Below are positions 52,815 through 61,573 of a DNA stretch of 64,000 nucleotides, piece by piece (the stretch's first letter is position 1; the number at the start of each line of letters is the position of its first letter). The notes under the pieces were generated by a model. It worked only from the letters and a program-made list of their open reading frames with translations, was not told the origin of the DNA and searched no databases. Source of the DNA: Modestobacter lapidis. GTDB lineage: Bacteria; Actinomycetota; Actinomycetes; Mycobacteriales; Geodermatophilaceae. A program made the position numbers and the translations under genes. Location: positions 1 through 64,000 of the forward strand of contig JABAKE010000018.1 of NCBI GenBank assembly GCA_019779905.1. The letters run 5' to 3'.

Positions 52815-53840
52815 ATGCCGCTGCCTGGGGAACCGCTGGAGAAGCTGGGCTTCCTGACCATCGGACTGTTCGACGAGGGCGACCCGCGCGCCGGGCACGA
52901 GGCGACGCTGCAGATCATCGAGCTGGGGGAGCGGCTGGGGTTCGCCAGCGCCTGGGTGCGCAACCGGCACCTGCAGTACGGGATCAGCTCGCCGGTGGCG
53001 GTGCTGGCGGCGGCGACGCAGCGGACGTCGCGGATCGAGCTGGGGACGGCGGTGATCCCGCTGGCGTGGGAGAACCCGCTGCGGCTGGCCGAGGACCTGG
53101 CGACGGTGGACGTGCTGAGCGGCGGGCGGCTGAACCCGGGGGTGTCGGTGGGGCCGCCGATGCACTGGGAGGACGTGCGGGCGGCGCTGTACCCGGACAC
53201 GGCCGACGTCGAGGACTTCTCCTACGAGCGGGTGGCCCGGCTGCTGCGGCTGGTCGAGGGGGCGCCGGCGTCGACGTTCCGCGGGATGGAGGGCGTGGTG
53301 GAGGAGTGGTCGGACCGGGTGCAGCCGCACTCGCCCGGGCTGCGCTCGCGCATCTGGTACGGGGGCGGGTCGGAGCGCTCGGCGCGCTGGGCGGGGGAGC
53401 AGGGGATGAACCTGCTGACCTCCAGCGTGGTGAAGGCCGAGGGGAACTCGGTGGACTTCGCCGCGATCCAGGCGGCGCAGATCCGGGCGTTCCGGGTGGC
53501 GCACCCCGCGGGGGAGGCGGCCCGGGCGTCGCAGGGGCTGGTGGTGATCCCGACCGACTCGGCGTCGACCGAGCAGCGGGAGAGGTACGCGGCGTACGTC
53601 GATGCCCGCACGCCGCGGACGCGGTCGCCGCAGGGCCCGGCGCGGCTGCTGTTCGCCCGCGACCTGATCGGGACGTCGGAGGAGATCGCCGCGCAGCTGC
53701 ACGCGGACGCCGCGTTCCGCGAGGTGCGCGAGGTGGTGTTCGCGCTGCCGTTCAGCTTCGCGGCCGACGACTACGAGCAGCTCCTCACCGACATCGCCAC
53801 GAAACTCGGCCCGGCGCTGGGCTGGGCGCCGACGGCCTGA
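52815..53840 (+). CDS. LLM class flavin-dependent oxidoreductase
   Basis: A 341-residue luciferase-like monooxygenase (TIM barrel). Family features: GFLTIGLFDEGDP at the start, LGFASAWVRNRHLQYG near 40, TSRIELGTAVIPLAWENPLRLAEDLATVD near 75-105, SGGRLNPGVSVG near 108 and RIWYGGGSERSARWAGEQGMNLL near 180. Uses reduced FMN or F420; the cofactor and substrate are not determinable from sequence. ATG 52815 lacks a strong ribosome site. No reductase is next to it. Confidence 0.88.
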   Translation: MPLPGEPLEKLGFLTIGLFDEGDPRAGHEATLQIIELGERLGFASAWVRNRHLQYGISSPVAVLAAATQRTSRIELGTAVIPLAWENPLRLAEDLATVDVLSGGRLNPGVSVGPPMHWEDVRAALYPDTADVEDFSYERVARLLRLVEGAPASTFRGMEGVVEEWSDRVQPHSPGLRSRIWYGGGSERSARWAGEQGMNLLTSSVVKAEGNSVDFAAIQAAQIRAFRVAHPAGEAARASQGLVVIPTDSASTEQRERYAAYVDARTPRTRSPQGPARLLFARDLIGTSEEIAAQLHADAAFREVREVVFALPFSFAADDYEQLLTDIATKLGPALGWAPTA

Positions 53841-53949
53841 CGGGTCGACGGACCGCTGAGCCGGCTCGGGGCCACCCGATGGAGGGAAACCGCGGCGGTT
53901 CCCGGTGGGTCCGCTGCAGTGCGGGCGCCCGGCGTTCGATGTCCTGGGT

Positions 53950-55713
53950 ATGCGGATCAGCTGGACGGCGCCGGAGGTGGCCACCCCGCGGGTGATCGCC
54001 CGGACCGCCGGACTGCTCACCGCGCTGGGTGGCCTGGCGGCAGTGGTGCTGGTTCTCGGCTCGCCGGGTGGGCTGGCCGCCGTCCATCCGGGGGTGGTCG
54101 CGATCGCGCCGGTCACGATGGGGCTGGGCGTGGCGATCATGCGCTGGGGCGACCGTGTTCCGCGCGGCTTCTTCCACGCGCTGATCGCCTCCGGCCTGGT
54201 TGGTATCGGGTTGTTCGCCCTGATCGCGCCGACCATCGACGGCGCGGTGGCGGTGCTGGCGCTGACGGCGTTCGCCTCGATGAACTCCTTCCTCTTCTTC
54301 GCCCCGGTGTGGGCCGCGGGTTACCTGGTCGAGCTGCTGGTCATCGGCGCCGTCGTCGTGGTGCTGCGGGGTGACGTGGCGATCGGGCCGGCCGTCGTCC
54401 TCGGGATCCTGGTGCTGGGGGTGGCCGGCGTCGTGGGCGTCCTGGCCCGCCGGGCCGCCAGCGCCAGTGAGGACGCGCTCACCGGCCTGATGAACCGGCG
54501 CGGCTTCGACGAGGCGCTCGACGTCGCGGTGCGGACGGCAGTGCGCACCGGTGAACCGCTGTCGGCGGCGCTGGTCGACCTCGACCACTTCAAGATGGTC
54601 AACGACACCCGTGGGCACGCGGCGGGTGACGAGATGCTCCGCGCGGTGGCCCGCACCTGGACGCCGCTGCTGCCGCCCGGCGCGGTCCTCGCCCGGCACG
54701 GCGGCGACGAGTTCTCGCTGCTGCTGCCCGGGCTGGACGGCGGGCAGGCGCTGGCGTCGGTCGAGCAGCTGCGGGCGGCGCTGCCGGGAATCGGCACCTC
54801 GGTGGGCGTGGCCGAGCTGGAGTCCGGTGACTCGGCGGCGCAGCTGATGCGGCGGGCGGACTCGGCGCTGTACCGGGTCAAGTCGCTGGGGCGTGGCCGG
54901 AGCGAGCTTGATGCGGGGGGCTACAGCCCGCTGGCCCGCGACCTGGTCGCGGCGCTGGCGGGCGGGCCGGGGTCGGGCCTGGCCGTGCACTTCCAGCCGG
55001 TCGTCACCCTGGCGGACGGCGAGGTGGCCGGGGTCGAGGCCCTGGTGCGCTGGACTCATCCCGACCGGGGGCCGGTGCCGCCGGGAGAGTTCGTCGCGAT
55101 CGCCGAGCAGGAGGGGCTGATCGGTGCGCTGGGCGCGTTCGTCTGGGCGGTGGCGTGCCGGGATGCCCGGTCGCTGTGCGAGGCGACCGGGCGGGAGCTG
55201 TTCCTGACGGTCAACGTGTCGGGGCTGGAGCTGGACGACGCCGACTTCCCGGAGCGGGTGCTCGCCGTCCTCGCCGAGACGGGCTGGCCGGCCGAGCGGA
55301 CCGTGGTGGAGGTGACCGAGAGCCTCGTGGAGGCCGAGTCGACCCGCTCGGTGCGGGCGCTGCACGCGCTGCGGGAGCACGGCCTGCAGGTGGCGATCGA
55401 CGACTTCGGCACCGGCTACTCGGCGCTGTCCCGGCTGGACACGCTGCCCACCGACTACCTGAAGCTGGACAACTCGTTCGTCTCGACGATCACCACGTCC
55501 AGCCGGCGGGCCCGGCTGCTGCGCAGCGTGATGGCGCTGGCCGACGCGCTGGACCTGACCCTGATCGCCGAGGGCGTGGAGACCGGGGAGCAGGCCCGCA
55601 CGCTGACCGCGCTGGGCTGCCCGATGGCGCAGGGCTACCTGTTCGGCCGGCCGCAGCCGGTGGATGAGCTGGTGGCGTCGCTGACCGCGCTGCCGGCGGC
55701 CGCCGGTCTCTGA
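53950..55713 (+). CDS. Membrane GGDEF-EAL protein (c-di-GMP synthase/phosphodiesterase)
   Basis: A 587-residue protein with about six membrane spans in the first 170 residues, then a GGDEF domain with an intact active loop RHGGDEFSLLL near 253 and an EAL domain with GVEALVRWTHP near 361 and DDFGTGYSAL near 485, so both active sites look competent. The usual RxxD product-inhibition site is absent ahead of GGDEF. GGDEF makes c-di-GMP, EAL degrades it; the membrane part probably senses a signal. ATG 53950 is preferred; GTG 53905 is also in frame. It ends 18 bases from a convergent small gene. Confidence 0.9.
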   Translation: MRISWTAPEVATPRVIARTAGLLTALGGLAAVVLVLGSPGGLAAVHPGVVAIAPVTMGLGVAIMRWGDRVPRGFFHALIASGLVGIGLFALIAPTIDGAVAVLALTAFASMNSFLFFAPVWAAGYLVELLVIGAVVVVLRGDVAIGPAVVLGILVLGVAGVVGVLARRAASASEDALTGLMNRRGFDEALDVAVRTAVRTGEPLSAALVDLDHFKMVNDTRGHAAGDEMLRAVARTWTPLLPPGAVLARHGGDEFSLLLPGLDGGQALASVEQLRAALPGIGTSVGVAELESGDSAAQLMRRADSALYRVKSLGRGRSELDAGGYSPLARDLVAALAGGPGSGLAVHFQPVVTLADGEVAGVEALVRWTHPDRGPVPPGEFVAIAEQEGLIGALGAFVWAVACRDARSLCEATGRELFLTVNVSGLELDDADFPERVLAVLAETGWPAERTVVEVTESLVEAESTRSVRALHALREHGLQVAIDDFGTGYSALSRLDTLPTDYLKLDNSFVSTITTSSRRARLLRSVMALADALDLTLIAEGVETGEQARTLTALGCPMAQGYLFGRPQPVDELVASLTALPAAAGL

Positions 55714-55731
55714 CGAGTGCGCCCGGCGTGA

Positions 55732-55950
55732 CTACGCGGTGCGCTGCACCGGCTGGTGGCCGGGGTGGTCGGCCGGCGAGGCGCAGCAGGCCGGGCGGAC
55801 CTCGTTGGCCGGGATGCGCTCGGCGTCCAGCCGCTTGCGGAGCCGGCGCACGGTGGTCTCGCCGCCGGTCAGGTCGTGCAGCCAGCCCTCGAGGTCACCG
55901 GTGGCCGGTGGCACGTCGTCCTGGCTGGGGCGGCCCTTTCGCGTCCACAT
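55732..55950 (-). CDS. Small hypothetical protein
   Basis: A 72-residue protein (MWTRKGRPSQDDVPPATGDL, then EGWLHDLTGGETTVRRLRKRLDAERIP) with a predicted helical middle and a CC pair near the end. No signal peptide, no recognised family. It is transcribed in the same direction as, and 57 bases after, the thioesterase gene. Its coding status rests on the long open frame and reasonable composition only. Confidence 0.45.
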   Translation of the reverse strand: MWTRKGRPSQDDVPPATGDLEGWLHDLTGGETTVRRLRKRLDAERIPANEVRPACCASPADHPGHQPVQRTA

Positions 55951-56007
55951 GATCCGGTTCTCGGCAGTCCGCCCGGGCAGCGTGACCGGCTTCCCGGTGG
56001 TGGCCCG

Positions 56008-56790
56008 TCAGCGGGCTCGGACGAGCAGCGGCTGGGACACCTCGCCGATCGATCCGCGGGCGTCGGCGAGCGTGCCGTGGCACAGGCCGATGCCGTCGGC
56101 GGCGATCTGGGTGCGGGCGGCCAGGTGCACCCATTCGCCGTCGGGCTCGCGGGTCAGGTGGGTGGTCATGCCCGGTGGGATGGACCACCAGCTGTCGATC
56201 GGGAGCTCGGCGGAGATGCCGTTGGCTGCGTCGGCGGCGATGAGGGTGCGGTCGAGTCCGGTGAGCGGCCGGCCGGCGATGAGCGGGACGCGGACGTGGG
56301 TCCACACGTCGGCCGCGCCGGGCTGGTGCGGGGAGCCGGCGGTGTAGCGCCAGTCGAGGGCCTGCCCGAAGCCCCAGTCGGTGAGGTCGGGCAGCACCTG
56401 GGCGGACTCCTCGGGGACCGGGGGCGGCGGCGTCAGCTCGGTGACGACCGGCGGCGTCGGCCCGACGGACAGCGACCAGACCCGGGCGACGGCGACGGTG
56501 CGGCCCTCGACGGTCATCACCGCCTCGGTGAGGTCGATCCGGCGACCCGGCCGGACGGGGGAGACCTCGACGGTGAGCTCGCGGCGGGGGATCGCGCCGA
56601 AGAAGTCGACGCTGATCCGCGCCGCGCGGTGGCCTGCACCGGTTGCCCGGGCGGCGTCGGCGGCGAGGTGGGCGAGCAGTGCCGACGGCGGTCCGCCGTG
56701 CTGGGCGCTGTGGTCCCAGGGGCTCTCGGTGGCCCGGGTCGGGGTGAAGCGGTTGTCGCCGAGCGGGAGGTAGAAGGCCTCGAGGTCCAT
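56008..56790 (-). CDS. Acyl-CoA thioesterase (TesB-like double hotdog)
   Basis: A 260-residue double-hotdog thioesterase. The first hotdog has TRATESPWDHSAQHGGPPSALLAHLA near 18 and RISVDFFGAIPRRELTVEVSPVRPGRRI near 58. The second has WTHVRVPLIAGRPLTGLDRTLIAADAANGISAELP near 165 and a C-terminal GEWVHLAARTQIAADGIGLCHGTLADARG. This is the TesB/4HBT_3 layout in actinobacteria, hydrolysing acyl-CoA to free acid and CoA. It lies 48 bases after the hydratase gene. Confidence 0.88.
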   Translation of the reverse strand: MDLEAFYLPLGDNRFTPTRATESPWDHSAQHGGPPSALLAHLAADAARATGAGHRAARISVDFFGAIPRRELTVEVSPVRPGRRIDLTEAVMTVEGRTVAVARVWSLSVGPTPPVVTELTPPPPVPEESAQVLPDLTDWGFGQALDWRYTAGSPHQPGAADVWTHVRVPLIAGRPLTGLDRTLIAADAANGISAELPIDSWWSIPPGMTTHLTREPDGEWVHLAARTQIAADGIGLCHGTLADARGSIGEVSQPLLVRAR

Positions 56791-56838
56791 GGTGGGCAGT
56801 CTGGCCGAGCGGCGTCGGCCGGCTGACCGCGGACCGGC

Positions 56839-57591
56839 TCAGGCGCCGATCGTGGCCTCGACGGTGCCCAGACCCTCGGCGCTCACCTCGAGGTGCGCAC
56901 CCGGTCGTACCCGGATCAGCCCGAGCGGCGTGCCGGTGAGGATCAGCTGGCCGGGGCGCAGGGAGAGGCCGGAGTCGGCCAGCTGCCGCGCCAGCCAGCG
57001 CACCGACCCGGCCGGCCCGCCGGGGACGCCGTCCATCGGCCCCTCCTCGACGCGGGCCCCGTCGATCCGGACGGTCAGCCGCCCGGTCAACGGCTCGTCG
57101 TCGTGCCACGGCAGCTCTGCCGCCGGGGGTGGGAGCACCACGCCGGCATGGATGCCGTTGTTGGCCACCAGCTCCTGCAGCGTCGGCGGCTGACCGCGGA
57201 AGACGTAGTTGTGCAGCTCGATCACGGGGAGGACCCGGGCGATCCGGCCGTCGTCGCCCAGGCGCACGGCCAGCTCGCCCTCGATCGCCAGCCCGTCGTG
57301 GGCGGCGGAGGAGATCTCGCTGCCGGTGGGGTGCAGCTCGGTGTCGTACAGGAAACCGCGGATCGGTCCGTCCAGGCCGAACTGCGCGCGGGTGCCCGGC
57401 CCGGTGCACCCGACCTTGTAGCCGACCACCTGCTCCTCCGGAGCGCGCAGCGCCGCCACCTCGCCCTGCACCCGGTAGGCCTCGTCGAGGCTGAGCGGGG
57501 GCCGGCCGGGGTCGGCGAAGAACGTGCCCGGCGTGCCGGCCCGGTAGTCGGCGAGCTGCCGGGCGGCCAAGGCGTGGACGAAGTCGGTCAT
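56839..57591 (-). CDS. 2-keto-4-pentenoate hydratase-like protein (FAH superfamily)
   Basis: A 250-residue protein of the MhpD/HpcG group: RPPLSLDEAYRVQGEV near 30, VVGYKVGCTGPGTRAQFG near 55, IEGELAVRLGDDGRI near 95 and VIELHNYVFRGQPPTLQELVANNGIH near 115, with the Glu and Asp residues that bind Mg in this family. Such enzymes hydrate 2-hydroxypenta-2,4-dienoate in meta-cleavage pathways. ATG 57591 is used, 27 bases inside a longer frame. It is 34 bases downstream of the alpha/beta hydrolase gene, giving a hydrolase-hydratase-thioesterase run, but no ring-cleavage dioxygenase is present. Confidence 0.88.
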   Translation of the reverse strand: MTDFVHALAARQLADYRAGTPGTFFADPGRPPLSLDEAYRVQGEVAALRAPEEQVVGYKVGCTGPGTRAQFGLDGPIRGFLYDTELHPTGSEISSAAHDGLAIEGELAVRLGDDGRIARVLPVIELHNYVFRGQPPTLQELVANNGIHAGVVLPPPAAELPWHDDEPLTGRLTVRIDGARVEEGPMDGVPGGPAGSVRWLARQLADSGLSLRPGQLILTGTPLGLIRVRPGAHLEVSAEGLGTVEATIGA

Positions 57592-57625
57592 GCCCGCACC
57601 GTTCCCCGGACCGGGCACCTGGCAA

Positions 57626-58627
57626 TCAGGTGTCCAGCCACTCCCGGACGGCGGCGCGCAGGAAGGCGAGGTCGGCCGGGTTGGTGCTGGGGTTGCCGGC
57701 GCGGTGCCCCCACACGCTGGGGATGGGGCGCAGCTCGGCCGCGGCCAGGTGCGGGAGCTCGGCGGCGTTGTCGGCGACCCGGAAGTACAGGTCGGTCTCG
57801 CTCGGGAGCAGCAGCACGCGGGCGCGGATGGCCTGCAGTGCGCCGGTCAGGTCGCCGCCGGCGCTGATGTCGGCGTGCAGCCACGTCTGCAGCTCGGCGT
57901 ACAGATCGGCCGCGGCGAGGGTGAACCGCCCCTCCCAGTCGGTGCGCAGGAACGCCTCCAGGTCGGGGGCGCCCAGCGCGGTGCGGTAGAGGCCCTGCCG
58001 GTAGAAGTCCTGGCTCAGCCCCCAGCCGGCGTAGACGTGGGCGAAGGCGCGCAGGGTGGCCTGCGGCTCGGCGGAGAAGCGGCCGCCGCCCCGGTGCTCG
58101 GGGGCGGCCTCCAGGACGCGCAGCAGGCCGGACAGGAACACCTTGTTGTGGTCGGCGGTGCGGGCGCTGCCGCAGACGACGATCGCCCGCTGCACCTCCT
58201 CGGGGTAGAGCGCGGCCCAGTGGTAGGCCTGGATCCCGCCCATCGAGAAGCCGTAGACGGCGGCGACGGTGGAGGCACCGATGTGCTCGGTGACCAGCCG
58301 GTGCTGCGCGCGCACGTTGTCGGCCGGCGTCACGACCGCCGGGTAGTCGTCGTCCTGCGAGGCGCTGCTGGATCGGCCGTTGGAGAACAGATCCGGGACG
58401 ACGACGAACCAGCGCGTCGGGTCGAGCACGCCGTCGGGGCCGATCAGCCAGGCGAGGTCGTCCGACGTCGCGCCGAAGCTGCACGGGTAGACGATCACGT
58501 TGTCCCGGGCGGCGTTGAGCGTTCCGTGGGCCTGCCAGGACAGCCGGGCGTCGCGGATCGTGCCGCCCCGCTCGACCGGCAGGTCGCCCAGTTCCAGCAC
58601 GCCACGGTCCATCGGCCAGGAGGTCAT
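57626..58627 (-). CDS. MetX-like alpha/beta hydrolase (homoserine O-acetyltransferase family)
   Basis: A 333-residue alpha/beta hydrolase of the MetX family. Nucleophile elbow AVYGFSMGGIQAY near residue 125 (Ser in GFSMGG); the family's oxyanion region VIVYPCSFGATSDDLAWLIGP near 45; a late Asp in SETDLYFRVADNAAEL near 280; and His in WGHRAGNPS near 308. True homoserine acetyltransferases are larger and share other motifs, so this is more likely a hydrolase or acyltransferase of unknown substrate. It leads the run into the hydratase and thioesterase. Confidence 0.85.
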   Translation of the reverse strand: MTSWPMDRGVLELGDLPVERGGTIRDARLSWQAHGTLNAARDNVIVYPCSFGATSDDLAWLIGPDGVLDPTRWFVVVPDLFSNGRSSSASQDDDYPAVVTPADNVRAQHRLVTEHIGASTVAAVYGFSMGGIQAYHWAALYPEEVQRAIVVCGSARTADHNKVFLSGLLRVLEAAPEHRGGGRFSAEPQATLRAFAHVYAGWGLSQDFYRQGLYRTALGAPDLEAFLRTDWEGRFTLAAADLYAELQTWLHADISAGGDLTGALQAIRARVLLLPSETDLYFRVADNAAELPHLAAAELRPIPSVWGHRAGNPSTNPADLAFLRAAVREWLDT

Positions 58628-58694
58628 GGCCGGACGCTATCGGCGTCCTGCGACGTTCGGGTCAGCGGCAGCGTTCCCGGGAGGCCCGCGGTCG

Positions 58695-59246
58695 TTACCG
58701 GCCGGTCCGGTACCCGGCCGGACGGATCGGGATCGGCCCGACCACTGCGCCCGCCGGGTCCAGCGCGGTGACCCGGGGCGGCCGCCGCGTCCAGACGACG
58801 ACCGCGCAGCCGTGCGCGGCCACCGGCACCAGCCGGTCGTCGACGCGCAGGACGGCGGCCTCCTCGGCCACGCGCAGCTCCGCCCACCAGACCCAGCGGG
58901 CCGGGCGCCGGAGCCGGCCGGTCGAGGTCCGCGCGGTGCCACCGCCGCCGTAGCCCACCGCCGGGCTGCCCAGGTCGGCCAGCCGTGGACGGGCCTCGGT
59001 CGCCTGGTGGCCGGGGCCACCGCCGCCGCCGAGCGGCCGCCAGCCGCCGTCGGTCCGCTCCAGGCTGTGCGTCTCGAGCAGCGGGACGCCGCTGACACCC
59101 CGGCGCAGAAACATCGTGACGGCGACGTCGCCGTCCCGGTCCACGGCCAGCGGCAGGTGCCGGACCCGCCGGCTCAGCCTTGTGTGGCTGGCCGGCGGCG
59201 CGCCTCCGAGCAGCCGGACGCTCTCGGCCAGGGCGTCGTAGCTCAC
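58695..59246 (-). CDS. Hypothetical protein
   Basis: A 183-residue basic protein starting at GTG 59246. A Gly-rich middle (PLGGGGGPGHQATEARPRLADLG, then GYGGGGTARTSTGR) separates an N-terminal part with LPLAVDRDGDVAVTMFLRRGVSG from a C-terminal part WVWWAELRVAEEAAVLRVDDRLVPVA. No signal peptide or membrane span and no family I recognise. It lies between the hydrolase gene and the broken AbiE toxin gene. The intergenic bases 59247-59374 show no clear gene. Confidence 0.55.
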   Translation of the reverse strand: MSYDALAESVRLLGGAPPASHTRLSRRVRHLPLAVDRDGDVAVTMFLRRGVSGVPLLETHSLERTDGGWRPLGGGGGPGHQATEARPRLADLGSPAVGYGGGGTARTSTGRLRRPARWVWWAELRVAEEAAVLRVDDRLVPVAAHGCAVVVWTRRPPRVTALDPAGAVVGPIPIRPAGYRTGR

Positions 59247-59374
59247 GGCGCCGACGCTACGGGCGCGGTTCCTCCTCGCGGAAGGCGTCGGGAGCGCGCT
59301 GCTTCCGCTCGTCCTGGGCGCGCCGCCAGCGCAGAGATTTCAGTGGCTCGGCGAGCAGGCCGGCCCGGTGGTGG

Positions 59375-59927
59375 TCAGTCGTCGGGGGAGGACACGGCGC
59401 GGGCCCAGTGGGCGGCGACCTCGTTCAGTGCCACGGCCGCACCGACTTCGATGCGTCCCTGATGAGCCAGGGCGGCGAGCCACTCGCCCTCCGTGGGAGG
59501 ACGCGAGAACATCCACGGCCGGACGTCCCCCGCGCACGCGGATGTGGATCGAGTCCCCGACCACCAGCACGCTGGAATCGGCGCCCCGGGTGTCGGCGAG
59601 GGCGGGCGCCCAGGCCACGCTCCCGTGCGTGCGCCGCAGACCGGCGGCCACCGCGCTCTCGATGCTCCGGCCGACGTCCCTGCGCGGGGCGGACGTGATC
59701 AGGTCGATGTCCTCGCTGAGGCGCAGGTGCGGCAGGAAGGTGCGGGAGAGTGCGGTGCCGCCGATGAACACCAGGTCGTCGACGAGGTCCGCGCGGGACA
59801 GGGCCGCCAGCACATGGCTGACGGCGTGGTCGCGGAGCACCTGCTCGTCAGCGACGCCGAACTGCTCTCGGACGTGCCGTAGCTCGGCAGGATCGAGGCT
59901 TCGCCGGGCCGGACGGCCCCGGGTCAT
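59375..59927 (-). pseudogene. abiEii: AbiEii-type nucleotidyltransferase toxin, internally deleted and frameshifted
   Basis: ATG 59927 overlaps the antitoxin stop by four bases (ATGA). The first 133 codons give a good AbiEii N-terminus: VFIGGTALSRTFLPHLRLSEDIDLIT holds the GG-x-S-x9-DxD nucleotidyltransferase motif. Near 59530 that frame changes to unrelated sequence. A shifted frame then reads GDVRPWMFSRPPTEGEW, LAALAHQGRIEVGAAVAL and NEVAAHWARAV and stops at 59375-59377, which is the normal AbiEii C-terminus. The middle of the domain, about 85 residues in typical members, is missing at the junction. So the toxin is broken, while the antitoxin and its operator remain. Family alignment from memory. 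Confidence 0.78.
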
Positions 59928-60565
59928 GGCTCCAGCTCCGGTTGCGGGTGGTCGGTGCGCAGCCGCTGCAACGTCCGCACCATGCGCTGGTTTCGCGCCA
60001 GTTGGTCCAGGCGCTCCGGTGCGCACCGCGGGAGCAGGGTGCGCACGGCGGCCTGGGCTTCGCCGGGCATGTCGCCGAGGGTGGGCCGCTTGGTCAGGTC
60101 CAGCACGGTCTGCTCCGGGGTGGTGACGAGCGCCGGGCCCAGATCGGTGCGCACGAGCGTCGCATCGAGAGCGTCGACGTCCCGGGTCACGAACGTAATC
60201 ACGCCGGCCGGGCGGTCGAGCACCCGAAGCGGGCGGTGCTGGGCGGGGACGGCGACCATCGCCCGGGTGATCGCGCGGGGCAGGGCGCCGTGCAACCGGG
60301 CCGCGGTCAGGTGCATGAGGACGGGGACCCGCTCGCCGTACAGGGCGGTTGCTGTGCCCGCGGCCAGTGCTTCGAGGGTGGGCAGCCAGGCAGTGTCCTG
60401 GTCGTCGGGTAGGGCGTAGTAGATGCCGGGGGCGGCTCGGCGGACCCGTCCCTGTCGGGTCAGCCGGGCCAGCTGGACGTTGGGTTGCGTGTAGACGGTC
60501 GCGAGGTCCTGCGGCCGGACGGTGCGCAGCGGCGCGCGCGTCATCGCCTCGGGCAGCTCGGCCAT
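59924..60565 (-). CDS. abiEi: AbiEi-type type IV antitoxin
   Basis: A 213-residue protein with the AbiEi pattern: N-terminal winged helix (MAELPEAMTRAPLRTVRP, then YTQPNVQLARLTRQGRVRRAAPGIYYA) that binds DNA, and a C-terminal antitoxin domain (VLMHLTAARLHGALPRAI and EQTVLDLTKRPTLGDMPGEAQAAV). Length is normal and no residues seem missing. In AbiE systems the antitoxin represses its own promoter and blocks the NTase toxin without binding it. ATG 60565 follows GGAGGAAT. A 17-bp dyad lies upstream at 60590-60606. Confidence 0.85.
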   Translation of the reverse strand: MAELPEAMTRAPLRTVRPQDLATVYTQPNVQLARLTRQGRVRRAAPGIYYALPDDQDTAWLPTLEALAAGTATALYGERVPVLMHLTAARLHGALPRAITRAMVAVPAQHRPLRVLDRPAGVITFVTRDVDALDATLVRTDLGPALVTTPEQTVLDLTKRPTLGDMPGEAQAAVRTLLPRCAPERLDQLARNQRMVRTLQRLRTDHPQPELEP

Positions 60566-60589
60566 GATTCCTCCAACGGTCTGCAGAAG

Positions 60590-60606
60590 CTTATCCGTCA
60601 GATAAG
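60590..60606 (-). promoter_or_regulatory. Candidate AbiEi operator (CTTATC-N5-GATAAG)
   Basis: A perfect 6-bp inverted repeat with a five-base spacer, 25 bases ahead of the antitoxin ATG in the only A+T-rich patch of the region. It overlaps the probable promoter, as expected for AbiEi autorepression. Confidence 0.65.
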
Positions 60607-60694
60607 GTATCGGCTAGTGACGAGCTGGCCTTGAGTGCCGCTGGGCCGTGGGCGAGCGTCGGGACGCCTGGTCCCGGGATGTCGTCGTCAGGCG

Positions 60695-61573
60695 TCAGCC
60701 CAGGAACCCCAGTGGCTCGGTGACCGGGATGCCGGCGAGCGCCTGCAGGGTGAGCAGCGCCAGCAGGGCGGCGTAGCCCCCCGACACGACGGCGACGACG
60801 CGGAACCGGGTGCCCGGATCGGCCAGTGCGGGCAGCCGGCGGGCCAGCGCCTCCAGCGCGAGCGTCAGCAGTGGTAGGGCCTGCAGGGCGTGCATGCCGA
60901 CGAAGTGCGGCACGCGCAGGTCGCCGCCGGTGGTGCTCCAGCCCAGCAGGGGCAGGCCCGGGCCGTCGTCCGGAACGCCGACGGCGTGTGCGCCGGCCAC
61001 CCCGGCGAAGCCGTCGAGCTGCTCGGGCGTCGGCGTCGTCATGAGGAAGGCCACCGCCATGCCGGCCAGTCCGAGCACCAGACCGGCCCGGATGGCGAGC
61101 TGCCGGGCGGCGTCGTCCGGACTGCGCCACAGCAGCGCCGCGAGGACCAGGGTGACCAGCCACACGACCGCGATCGCCGTCCCCATGGTGGCCCACAGCG
61201 TGGTGGCCAGCGGGGAGGAGACGTTGAAGTGGCTGGTGGTGCCGGCGGCGACCGCGCCGGTGATGATCACGATCTCGACGACCAGTGCCGCGGTGATCAC
61301 CCCGGCGACGATCCGGCCGGCCCGCTGGCGGCGCTCGGGCAGCCGGTCGAGCAGCCAGGCGATGGTGACGGCGTAGATGCCGATGGAGATGGCGAACTTC
61401 AGCGGTTTGAGCCAGCCGTTGCGCCCCACGATCTGCACCGGGTCGACGACCGCGAGGACGGCGGTGACCACGGCTGTGACGGCCATCAGCGCGGCGAGGG
61501 CCAGTAGGGGGCGGTTCGCCGGCCGGGTGAACGGCGCGGGGGTGGCGGTCGGTCGGTGGTCGAGGACGGTCAC
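60695..61573 (-). CDS. Integral membrane protein of unknown function
   Basis: A 292-residue protein with seven or eight hydrophobic spans: LLALAALMAVTAVVTAVLAVV, PLKFAISIGIYAVTIAWLL, RIVAGVITAALVVEIVIITGA, TLWATMGTAIAVVWLVTLVLAALL, AIRAGLVLGLAGMAVAF, then an outside loop GWSTTGGDLRVPHFVGMHALQALP with two histidines, and more spans. The conserved-looking RVPHFVGMHALQ could hold a metal or haem, but no family is recognised. Its ATG overlaps the MerR regulator stop by four bases, so the regulator and this protein are translated together and it is probably the regulator's target. Confidence 0.75.
   Translation of the reverse strand: MTVLDHRPTATPAPFTRPANRPLLALAALMAVTAVVTAVLAVVDPVQIVGRNGWLKPLKFAISIGIYAVTIAWLLDRLPERRQRAGRIVAGVITAALVVEIVIITGAVAAGTTSHFNVSSPLATTLWATMGTAIAVVWLVTLVLAALLWRSPDDAARQLAIRAGLVLGLAGMAVAFLMTTPTPEQLDGFAGVAGAHAVGVPDDGPGLPLLGWSTTGGDLRVPHFVGMHALQALPLLTLALEALARRLPALADPGTRFRVVAVVSGGYAALLALLTLQALAGIPVTEPLGFLG

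Noticed and set aside
56008-58627. Hydrolase-hydratase-thioesterase run, considered as a complete aromatic meta-cleavage pathway
   Set aside because: No extradiol dioxygenase, aldolase or acetaldehyde dehydrogenase is present, and the hydrolase belongs to the MetX-like family.
59247-59374. Short minus-strand frame ending in DAFREEEPRP between the hypothetical gene and the AbiE remnant
   Set aside because: No usable start codon in frame; it may be a peptide gene but cannot be supported.
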